Assembly: GCA_035551995.1 (NCBI GenBank)
Contig: DASZME010000095.1
Location: 1-17,081, forward strand
From: RYN-428 sp035551995
GTDB lineage: Bacteria; Planctomycetota; Phycisphaerae; Tepidisphaerales; Tepidisphaeraceae
Length of the DNA: 17,081 nucleotides
Reading direction: 5' to 3'
Shown here piece after piece: positions 1 through 6,182 of the stretch; position 1 is the stretch's first letter, and each line of letters begins with the position of its first letter. Made by a program: the position numbers and the translations under genes. Below the pieces are notes generated by a model. The model did no database searches. It was not told the origin of the DNA and saw nothing but the letters and a program-made list of their open reading frames with translations.

Positions 1-283
1 CGTCGGGATCGACGACGAGGAAAACGCCGTCGGCAGCGGCTCGGTCGATTTCAAAGTGATCGGCGACGGAAAGGTGCTCTTCGACAGCGGCGTGCTCACC
101 AGCGCCAGCCCCGTGATGAACATCAACATCAGCGTCGTCGGCGTTCAGCAACTGACGCTGGTCGCCACCAACGGCATCGTCAATAATATCGACTATGATC
201 ACGCCGACTGGGCCGGCGCGCAGCTTCTTTCAACGCCGGCCCAGCCGCCGATCGTCGCGATGGTGATGGCGCCCGGCGCATGA
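1..283 (+). CDS. NPCBM/NEW2-domain protein, C-terminal fragment
   Basis: This is the end of a reading frame that enters from the left edge; the first full codon is at base 2 and the TGA stop is at 281-283, giving about 93 residues. The fragment opens with VGIDDE, continues with GSVDFKVIGDGKVLFDSGV, and has YDHADWAGAQL near its end. This order of motifs is typical of the NPCBM/NEW2 domain, a putative carbohydrate-binding module found at the C-terminus of glycoside hydrolases and many planctomycete secreted proteins. The catalytic or other N-terminal part lies outside the window, so the function of the whole protein cannot be given. About 18 residues, including PAQPPIVAMVMAPGA, follow the domain as a tail. 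The gene converges on the MgtC/DUF4010 gene, with 167 bases between the two stops and no clear hairpin with a T-run. Confidence 0.75.
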   Translation, partial: VGIDDEENAVGSGSVDFKVIGDGKVLFDSGVLTSASPVMNINISVVGVQQLTLVATNGIVNNIDYDHADWAGAQLLSTPAQPPIVAMVMAPGA

Positions 284-450
284 ATCGGGAAACCGTCACC
301 GGCCGAACGATCGAGATGAAATGAGCGCCGGCGTCGAGGAAGCGCACTTCTCATGTTGGTGTCGCGAGCTTCCGACGCCGGACGCGCCCGCATGTGGGCC
401 GCTAAACGCAGAAGCGCTGCGGGAATGGGGAAAGTGCTGTAATGAGAATA

Positions 451-1809
451 TCAACGCAGCCAGTGATCCGCCGCGGAAACCGCGACGCCGGCCAGGACGA
501 CGAATGCCGAGCCCACGGCCAATCGAGTCAGGAGGTCGCGCCGGCGAGTCTGCTGATAAACCAAAGGGAGATTCATCAGAGCACTGGAGATGGATGTCAG
601 CACGGTAGCCAATCCAGCCGTTTGCGGCGACAGCGTGCCGGCGGCGGCAAGCGCGGCGGCGGTAGCGGTGGTGCTGGCGCTGCTGATTAAGCCGCCGGCC
701 ACGCTCACGACGAGGAATCCGTACGTTCCCAGATGGCGCTGGGCAATTGTTCCCGCGCATGACAAGCCCAGGAAGATCAAGCCAAATTTCAGCACGCGCG
801 GCAGCGAGACCGGCGACGAAAGCCGCAACGGCGCCGGCGATCGCGGTGAACCATGTCGCACCCACGCGAATAAAATCGCCGCCGCCGCCATGGCGATCAG
901 CGGGCTTCCGGCGGCGTAGACCGCCTTGGGCGCGAAGATGGCCAGAATCACGGCATTGCGGACAAACATCGACGCGTTGGTGAGTTGCAACACGCCCGCG
1001 CCCATCGCCGCCGACCTCTCCGGCGGACGAAGTAAAAGCGACAACTCCGCCACGGCGGCGGTGGAGTTCACCAAACCCCCGAGCAGGGCGGCGTAGTAGA
1101 GACCTCGGTTGCTGTAGACGCGCAGCAGCACATAATTCAAGAACCCGATACCGGCGATCACCGCGACCATCACCCATGCCTCGCGCGGATTGATCAGATG
1201 AAACGGATCGACAAATCGGTCAGGCAGCAGCGGGTAAATCACAACGCTGATCAAACCGAGCAAAACGGCGCTGCGAATCTCCTCCGGCCGCAGGGCGCCC
1301 GCCAGCCGCTCCAGCTCAACCTTCCAGGCCAAAAGCATCATCATCGCGATTGCGCTGGTGGAAGCGGTGAAGTAATGGCCCTGCCCGACCATCGCGCCCA
1401 GAAAAAAAACGACGACCAGGCAAAGCGACGTCGTCAGTTCCAGCGAACGATCTTTAAGAAGGCTATGCACGTTCAGAAATGCGATGAGCAGCAGCACCGC
1501 CGACAACCCCGCCACGACAAAGAGCGGCGCCAGCAGCGAGGTTAACAGCCCGAGCAACCCGCCGATGGCGAATGTCCGGACGCCGATTTCCTTATGCGAC
1601 CATTCACGTTCGAGGCCGACCAGCAACCCGATTCCGCCGGCCAGGGCCACTTTGAATGCGACGTCACGGTATGGAAAGCTGATTGTTGGAAGCGGTTCGA
1701 GCACAGGGTTGTCATATGGCTTAGCAAGCGGTATCGCAAGCGTAATTCCGGCGAAATAGCGCGGGGAGATTTTGGGGGCCACGCATATCGGCCGTGCCGC
1801 CGGCTCCAC
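451..1809 (-). CDS. MgtC/SapB and DUF4010 family membrane protein
   Basis: This encodes a 452-residue, strongly hydrophobic inner-membrane protein. The segment ALAGGIGLLVGLEREW near residues 55-70 is the characteristic start of the MgtC/SapB domain, with the conserved LVGLERE. It is followed by G-V-R-TFAIGGLLGLL and several membrane helices. The C-terminal half (from about residue 200) is the multi-helix DUF4010 domain, which commonly follows MgtC in this architecture. The transport substrate or role of such fusions is not established, so none is assigned. The coordinate given uses the first ATG. The N-terminal 35 residues look poorly conserved, and a GTG at 1704 would start the protein at LEPLPTISFPYRDVAFK, closer to the usual MgtC start; no strong ribosome-binding site decides between them. 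The gene is divergent from the thioredoxin gene and its role is unrelated to the nitrate genes as far as can be seen. Confidence 0.85.
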   Translation of the reverse strand: MEPAARPICVAPKISPRYFAGITLAIPLAKPYDNPVLEPLPTISFPYRDVAFKVALAGGIGLLVGLEREWSHKEIGVRTFAIGGLLGLLTSLLAPLFVVAGLSAVLLLIAFLNVHSLLKDRSLELTTSLCLVVVFFLGAMVGQGHYFTASTSAIAMMMLLAWKVELERLAGALRPEEIRSAVLLGLISVVIYPLLPDRFVDPFHLINPREAWVMVAVIAGIGFLNYVLLRVYSNRGLYYAALLGGLVNSTAAVAELSLLLRPPERSAAMGAGVLQLTNASMFVRNAVILAIFAPKAVYAAGSPLIAMAAAAILFAWVRHGSPRSPAPLRLSSPVSLPRVLKFGLIFLGLSCAGTIAQRHLGTYGFLVVSVAGGLISSASTTATAAALAAAGTLSPQTAGLATVLTSISSALMNLPLVYQQTRRRDLLTRLAVGSAFVVLAGVAVSAADHWLR

Positions 1810-1968
1810 AAACCGACGCCGCGCGGCGGCGTTACGGATTCTCGCTGCACCCTCAACCCGATATTTACATCCAGAATTTTTCGCGAACTTAATGATTGAC
1901 CGCCTTCTCCGGCGCCGTTACGATTTTCTTTTGAATTGCAGCCAATCTTCTCGAAACGGGAAATCACT

Positions 1969-3210
1969 ATGAAACGCATCGCAGCTCTTATCGCGGCTTT
2001 TCTATTGGCTCTCTCGACCACGTCGGCTCGCGCCGCCATTCAGGTAGGCGACCAGGCCAAGCTCAATTACCAGACCGTCGATGGCAGAACGGTGGATGTT
2101 GAATCCATGCACGGCAAGATTCTGGTCGTGGATTTCTGGGCCACCTGGTGCGGCCCGTGCATGGCCGAGGCCGGGCACATGGTCGAAATCAACAAGAAGT
2201 ACGGCGACAAGGGACTGCAGATCCTCGGCATCAGCCTCGATCAGGATAAGACGCGGATGCTGACGGTCGCGAAGGAAAAGGGTTTTACTTGGCCGCAATA
2301 TTTTGACGGGATGGTCTGGAAGAACAAGATCTGGGCGATGTGGGGAGACAGCGGAATTCCGTTTACGGTGCTGATTAACCCGCTTGGCAAAGTGGTTTAC
2401 GCCGGTCATCCGGCCGGTGGGCTGGACGCGGCGATCGACCAGACGTTTCAACTGACGCCGCCGCATCTGGTCGATCCGCGCGTGGTCGCCGACGCGACGA
2501 AAGTGCTCGACTCGGCGCTGGAACGCCTGGCGGACAACGACGCCAAGGGCGCCGTGAAACTTCTTTCCAAGATTCATTCCGACGCCAAGGCCGATACGGA
2601 TTTTGCCGTCAAGTACAAGGACCTGCAATCGAAGATGAACGACGCGGGCGAAAAGACGCTGGCGGAAATCGACCCGCTTATCCAGAAGGAAAGTTACAAG
2701 GAAGCGGTGGTCAAACTCAAGGATTTGTCGGACAACATGATCGGTCTGCCGGTGTCTCTCAAGGCCAAGAGCAAGCTGCTTGGCCTGATGTCCAACGCAC
2801 AGGTAAAGGCCGCTTTGGCCGAGGCCGACAAGAGCGACCGCGCGTCCGAGCACAACGCCCGCGCGGCGGCGGCGCTGGCGGCGGCGGAAAAATTACAGGG
2901 GGAAAATAAGTTCGCGTTGGCGTACAACCGTTTAAAAATGGTCGCCAAGGAATACGCCGACACCGACGCCGGCGTCACCGCGGGCGGCGAGATCAAGTCA
3001 CTGGAGCGGAGCCACCCGGAAGTGATCCAGAAGATTTCCGAAGCCGACGGCGCCGTGAAAGCCAAAGCCGCTTTGAGCATGGCCGCGAGTTATAAACAGT
3101 CGGGGCGGACCGATTTGGCGCGGGCGAAGTATCAGAGCGTCATCGACGGCTATCCCGGGACGTCGTACGCCGACGAGGCCAAGCGGGAAATGACGCATTT
3201 GGACAACTGA
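1969..3210 (+). CDS. Secreted TlpA-like thioredoxin with long helical C-terminal tail
   Basis: This encodes 413 residues. The start is the ATG that opens a clear Sec signal peptide (MKRIAALIAAFLLALS, cleavage expected after TTSARA); the upstream in-frame TTG at 1936 would put an unlikely extension before it. Residues about 23-165 form a TlpA/AhpC-type thioredoxin domain. It contains VVDFWATWCGPC with the redox pair Cys61 and Cys64, a GISLDQD segment, and the cis-proline region GIPFTVLINPLGKVVYAGH. The family reduces disulfides or supports cytochrome maturation outside the cytoplasm. The remaining roughly 240 residues are Ala/Lys/Asp-rich and helical, ending in a tetratricopeptide-like unit (SYKQSGRTDLARAKYQSVI, then YPGTSYADEAK). 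This tail may bind partners. The gene stands alone between two minus-strand genes. Its substrate is unknown. Confidence 0.88.
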   Translation: MKRIAALIAAFLLALSTTSARAAIQVGDQAKLNYQTVDGRTVDVESMHGKILVVDFWATWCGPCMAEAGHMVEINKKYGDKGLQILGISLDQDKTRMLTVAKEKGFTWPQYFDGMVWKNKIWAMWGDSGIPFTVLINPLGKVVYAGHPAGGLDAAIDQTFQLTPPHLVDPRVVADATKVLDSALERLADNDAKGAVKLLSKIHSDAKADTDFAVKYKDLQSKMNDAGEKTLAEIDPLIQKESYKEAVVKLKDLSDNMIGLPVSLKAKSKLLGLMSNAQVKAALAEADKSDRASEHNARAAAALAAAEKLQGENKFALAYNRLKMVAKEYADTDAGVTAGGEIKSLERSHPEVIQKISEADGAVKAKAALSMAASYKQSGRTDLARAKYQSVIDGYPGTSYADEAKREMTHLDN

Positions 3211-3236
3211 CGCCGATCGATACCCGCAACTTCTAA

Positions 3237-3251
3237 AGCCGCGGAGCGGCT
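3237..3251. repeat. Perfect short inverted repeat between convergent genes
   Basis: AGCCGC-GGA-GCGGCT forms a 6-bp GC-rich hairpin with a three-base loop, 27 bases after the thioredoxin stop and 119 bases beyond the LysR stop. No T-run follows on either strand, so it is not a standard intrinsic terminator. It may be a bidirectional 3' end structure or a small extragenic palindrome. The rest of the 3211-3369 gap shows nothing else recognisable. Confidence 0.4.
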
Positions 3252-3369
3252 AAATGAATCGCGCCTAATTGTCGTGCACGATCGATATTCGAATCCGCGG
3301 TCGTCGCTCCTCTACTTAAGTTGCCGCATTGATGTCCGTTCAGCTTAACGAGACGAGCGACCCGAGCAT

Positions 3370-4269
3370 TCAGGTAATCAGTTCTCCGGCCACCGCCTGA
3401 CATAGTCCGATGAACGTCTGCTCGGCCAGCGACAATTCGCGGCCGGCGGTCGAGGCGATGCACCAGCTTCGCTGCAAGCGACCGCCGGGGACCGGGAGAA
3501 GCACCAGCGATTTTTCGGCGACTTCGGGCCGAGCGGTCCACTCGGCGGTGATGCTGACGCCGAGGCCGAGCTTTACAAGTTCCTTGATCGCGCCCATGTC
3601 CCCGAGTTCGATCCAGTCGCGCAGCGGAGCGCGCATTTTCAGAAAGTAACGCTCCATCAGACGAAAGGTCGCGCTGTTGCGGCTGTAGAGAACCATGTGC
3701 TGCTCGGCCAACTGCCGTCGATCTACTTTTCCCGCCTTGGCCCATGGATGCAGGGGACTGACGAGGAATTTCAGGTCGTCGTCGAAAAGATCGTGATACG
3801 AAAGCTTCTTCTGCCGATCGAGGCGGACCATCAGGCCAAGGTCCACTTCGCCGGTCACCAGTCGCTCGGCGGTTTGCGGAGAATCGCCGGGGGTGATGGC
3901 CAGCGTGAAGCCGGGAAAGCATTCCCGAAATTCGCGCAGCGCTTCGGGGATGATGTATTGGCAGGCGGTCGAAGAGGCGCCGATGCGAAGGCGGCCGGTT
4001 TCGGGCCGGCCGGCGTGGCGGGTTGCCGTCTCGGCTTCTTCGACGGCGACGAAAACGCGGCGGGCGCGGCTCGCCATTTCACGCCCGGCCGCCGTCAGGG
4101 CGACCGTCCGGCCTTGTCGTTCCAACAGGGGGCAGCCCACGTCTCGTTCCAGCTTGGCGATCTGATGGCTCACCGCCGACTGGGTCAGAAACAGTCGCTC
4201 GGCGGCTTTCGTGAAGCTTAGATTCTCGGCAACCGAGGCGAAAACCCGCAACTGATGCACGTCCAACAT
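3370..4269 (-). CDS. LysR-family transcriptional regulator, probable regulator of the nitrate genes
   Basis: This encodes 299 residues, the usual LysR length. The start is set by GGAGG five bases upstream of ATG 4269; a longer frame to 4314 lacks such a site and would run through the regulatory element. Residues 1-60 are the winged helix-turn-helix (LDVHQLRVFASVAENLSFTKAAERLFLTQ, then SAVSHQIAKLER, LLERQGRTVALTAAG). Residues about 88-295 are the periplasmic-binding-protein-like effector domain (GRLRIGASSTACQYIIP, TGEVDLGLMV, GAIKELVKLGLGVSI). This domain resembles the CysB/CbbR/CysL group. The gene is divergent from the porin that opens the nitrate cluster, and the intervening 114 bases hold a 40-bp element repeated before the NasS-like gene. 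Control of these promoters and autoregulation are therefore likely but inferred. Cyanobacterial NtcB is a LysR precedent in nitrate assimilation; orthology cannot be claimed from sequence inspection. Confidence 0.9.
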   Translation of the reverse strand: MLDVHQLRVFASVAENLSFTKAAERLFLTQSAVSHQIAKLERDVGCPLLERQGRTVALTAAGREMASRARRVFVAVEEAETATRHAGRPETGRLRIGASSTACQYIIPEALREFRECFPGFTLAITPGDSPQTAERLVTGEVDLGLMVRLDRQKKLSYHDLFDDDLKFLVSPLHPWAKAGKVDRRQLAEQHMVLYSRNSATFRLMERYFLKMRAPLRDWIELGDMGAIKELVKLGLGVSITAEWTARPEVAEKSLVLLPVPGGRLQRSWCIASTAGRELSLAEQTFIGLCQAVAGELIT

Positions 4270-4286
4270 GCGGCCTCCATGAATAG

Positions 4287-4326
4287 AATCGATCGATTGT
4301 ATCGTAACAATCAATTGGATTCATTA
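4287..4326 (+). promoter_or_regulatory. Copy 1 of the 40-bp shared regulatory element (LysR/porin intergenic)
   Basis: This element matches 6114-6153 at 33 of 40 positions. It contains a perfect interrupted palindrome, GATTGT-N6-ACAATC (4295-4312), which includes a T-N11-A pattern as expected for a LysR-type site. Next comes AATTGGATTCAT (4313-4324). It begins 18 bases upstream of the LysR start codon and ends 57 bases before the porin ATG, so a bound regulator could act on both genes. That it is the LysR binding site is inference from symmetry, position and duplication. Confidence 0.6.
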
Positions 4327-4344
4327 TGGGGAAATTATTACATT
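4315..4344 (+). promoter_or_regulatory. Candidate sigma-70-type promoter of the porin
   Basis: TTGGAT (4315-4320) could serve as the -35 box and TACATT (4339-4344) as the -10 box, with an 18-base spacer; each matches its consensus at 4 of 6 positions. The support comes mainly from the copy at 6142-6171, where the same -35 hexamer is followed after the same spacer by TAAACT. The -35 box lies inside the repeated element, as is common for activator-dependent promoters. The predicted transcript start near 4351 leaves a leader of about 33 bases. Confidence 0.45.
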
Positions 4345-4383
4345 TTGCCCCGCAGTTGGGTATCATCCGCGACAATCAGGAGC

Positions 4384-5886
4384 ATGAAGTTGAAAAAACG
4401 CACGGCGCATTTCTCGGCGGCGATTATGGCATTGGCCCTGTCCCATCCCGTACTGGCGGCCGATCCCGCGTCGCAAGCCGACGACACGCCTGATCAGATC
4501 GCCCAAATCAAGGCTCGAATCGCACAACTCGAAGCGACGCAAAAACAGGCCGATCTTCATCGCCGCGAAGCCGAGCGACGGCTGGAAGCGAAGATAACGT
4601 CCGACGAACTGGCGGCCCGCGCCCACGACGCGGATCATTTCATGACCGCCGAGGGATTCACCGCCGGCTATGCGGACCATCGTTTTGTCATCCAGAGCGG
4701 CGACGGAAATTTCGTGCTCCGTCCGTGGGCTCACCTGCAACTTCGCGACGTGACGCTTCTCCGCAAGGACCAGCAGGGCCCCGCCAAAAATCGTTCCGAT
4801 GAAATCGACAACGGCTTCGAAGTCCGGCAACTCCGCATCGGCGTTGACGGCAACGCCTATTCGCCCAATTTCACCTACTTCTTTAACTGGGCGACGCAGC
4901 GCACCAGCGGCAACGTCAATGTCAACGGCGCCACGCCGTCGACGACGGGCGGCAAGGTCACCGTCAGCAACAGCCTCGGCGGCGGTCTGGTGCTTCAGCA
5001 GGCCTGGGTGAAATACAAACTGCCCGACTCTCCCTTTTACCTGAAGCTTGGGCAACTCAAGGATCCGCTGCTTCACGAGCAGATCGTCGATACACGCTAT
5101 CAGCAGGGCGCCGAGCGGTCGGTCACCGCCGACATTTTCACCAACGGCGACGACTACACCGAAGCCGCCACGGTCATTTACGATCCCGCGACATACCTGC
5201 GAATCGAAGCCGGCGTCAACCACGGCATGCGATCGGCGAACACCAATTTCCTCGATTACCCCAACAACGGATCGTACAACGCGTTTGACTATGGCATCGT
5301 CGGCCGGGTCGAATACAAGTTCATGGGGCGGTGGAAAGATTATCTGCAGGTGGGCGCCGTCGAAACAAAAGAGCCGCTATTGGTCTTTGGCGCCGGCGCG
5401 GATTATTCGGAGCGCGGACATGACGGGCAGGTGGTCGCGGTGGCCGACGTGATGTACGGCGACCAGCACGGCTTGAGCCTTTACGGCGAATTCGTCGATC
5501 GCTACACGACCCACAATTTCGGCTACTACGGCCAGACCGCCACCGGCGCCAGCATCACCGCCGGCGACCCGGCGGTCGCCGGGAGGCCGACCAACGAATA
5601 TTCGATCGTCGCCGAAGCCGGTTACATCATCGGCGGCCATCTCGAACCCTTCGGCCGGTATGAATTCATGCACCTGCAAGGCACTCCCGCCGGCAGTCAC
5701 AACTGGATCCAGGCCATCGCGGGGGGCGCCAATTATTATTTCCACGGGCATCGCGTGAAGCTGACCGGCGAAGCGCTTTGGCTGCCGAACGGACTGCCGT
5801 TCGACGACACCTCAAACGACGTGCTGACGACCAGCAACGGGAAACCCGAAATTTCCTTCATCGCACAGCTGCAACTCGTGCTTTAA
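4384..5886 (+). CDS. Outer-membrane porin, OprO/OprP-like, of the nitrate cluster
   Basis: This encodes 500 residues beginning with a Sec signal peptide (MKLKKRTAHFSAAIMALALS, cleavage after HPVLA). Residues about 35-75 are a predicted coiled coil (DQIAQIKARIAQLEATQKQ and a following charged stretch), as often precedes trimeric porin barrels. The rest is an alternating beta-strand pattern with DNGFEVRQLRIGVDGNAYSPNFTYFFNW-like segments, LKLGQLKDPL, and a terminal strand ending FIAQLQLVL. This matches the phosphate-selective porin O and P family. Given its neighbours it probably passes nitrate or other anions through the outer membrane; the substrate is inferred only from position. AGGAG lies one base before ATG 4384, which is too close. 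An in-frame TTG at 4390 would have an ideal seven-base spacing, so the true start may be two codons later. The protein is the first gene after the shared regulatory element. Confidence 0.85.
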   Translation: MKLKKRTAHFSAAIMALALSHPVLAADPASQADDTPDQIAQIKARIAQLEATQKQADLHRREAERRLEAKITSDELAARAHDADHFMTAEGFTAGYADHRFVIQSGDGNFVLRPWAHLQLRDVTLLRKDQQGPAKNRSDEIDNGFEVRQLRIGVDGNAYSPNFTYFFNWATQRTSGNVNVNGATPSTTGGKVTVSNSLGGGLVLQQAWVKYKLPDSPFYLKLGQLKDPLLHEQIVDTRYQQGAERSVTADIFTNGDDYTEAATVIYDPATYLRIEAGVNHGMRSANTNFLDYPNNGSYNAFDYGIVGRVEYKFMGRWKDYLQVGAVETKEPLLVFGAGADYSERGHDGQVVAVADVMYGDQHGLSLYGEFVDRYTTHNFGYYGQTATGASITAGDPAVAGRPTNEYSIVAEAGYIIGGHLEPFGRYEFMHLQGTPAGSHNWIQAIAGGANYYFHGHRVKLTGEALWLPNGLPFDDTSNDVLTTSNGKPEISFIAQLQLVL

Positions 5887-5921
5887 GACCGTCGAACGAT
5901 TCACTGCCCCTCTAAGTCTCG

Positions 5922-5990
5922 CTCCGCCTCGTATCGCAGACAGCGGTTTTAACCAACCGGCTATCCGCGACGCGCGGCGGAGTTTTTTTT
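5922..5990 (+). terminator. Possible terminator after the porin gene
   Basis: CTCCGCC (5922-5928) can pair with GGCGGAG (5976-5982), and the latter is followed directly by eight T residues (5983-5990). The loop of 47 bases is long for an intrinsic terminator and contains its own short GC pairing (CCGC-GACGC-GCGG). The T-run directly after the stem, 36-104 bases downstream of the porin stop, still makes termination plausible. It would separate the porin transcript from the downstream nitrate genes, which have their own copy of the regulatory element. Confidence 0.45.
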
Positions 5991-6008
5991 GGGACAATGC
6001 TCATGCCC

Positions 6009-6096
6009 GGCGGATTGCCGCCATTCTCCGCGGATTCGCCCAGCCTAAAAGCGCGGCAAACGGTTCGGATTCGCCCAACCAATGCGCAAAGCGCAT
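6009..6096 (+). other. Structured stretch before the NasS-like gene: two hairpins and a 12-base direct repeat
   Basis: GGCGG-ATTG-CCGCC (6009-6022) and ATGCGC-AAA-GCGCAT (6082-6096) are perfect short hairpins. CGGATTCGCCCA occurs twice between them (6031-6042 and 6066-6077). The stretch lies between the presumed porin terminator and the second copy of the regulatory element. It could be the remainder of a 3' untranslated region, an upstream regulator site, or a small RNA; nothing here identifies which. No credible coding frame covers it. Confidence 0.35.
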
Positions 6097-6113
6097 GCAA
6101 AGCCAATGAAAGA

Positions 6114-6153
6114 AATCGATCGATACTATCTCAACAATGAATTGGATTCATCC
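6114..6153 (+). promoter_or_regulatory. Copy 2 of the 40-bp shared regulatory element (before the NasS-like gene)
   Basis: This is 33/40 identical to 4287-4326, with the same orientation relative to the downstream gene. Here the second half is a perfect palindrome, TGAAT-TGG-ATTCA (6138-6150), while the first palindrome is degenerate on its left side and keeps only the right half-site ACAAT. The blocks AATCGATCGAT, TATC, AACAAT and AATTGGATTCAT are common to both copies. A shared regulator, most simply the adjacent LysR protein, is inferred. Confidence 0.6.
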
Positions 6154-6171
6154 ATCGCCGTGCATTAAACT
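6142..6171 (+). promoter_or_regulatory. Candidate promoter of the nitrate uptake and reduction genes
   Basis: TTGGAT (6142-6147) and TAAACT (6166-6171) are separated by 18 bases, the same hexamer and spacing as before the porin. Transcription would start near 6178. That is only about five bases before the first ATG of the downstream frame at 6183, so either translation starts further in or the message is nearly leaderless. Confidence 0.45.
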
Positions 6172-6182
6172 CTTCGTGACAG

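Noticed and set aside
4270..4383. NtcA-type site (GTA-N8-TAC) before the porin.
   Set aside because: No matching spacing was found; GTA at 4299 is not followed by TAC at the required distance.
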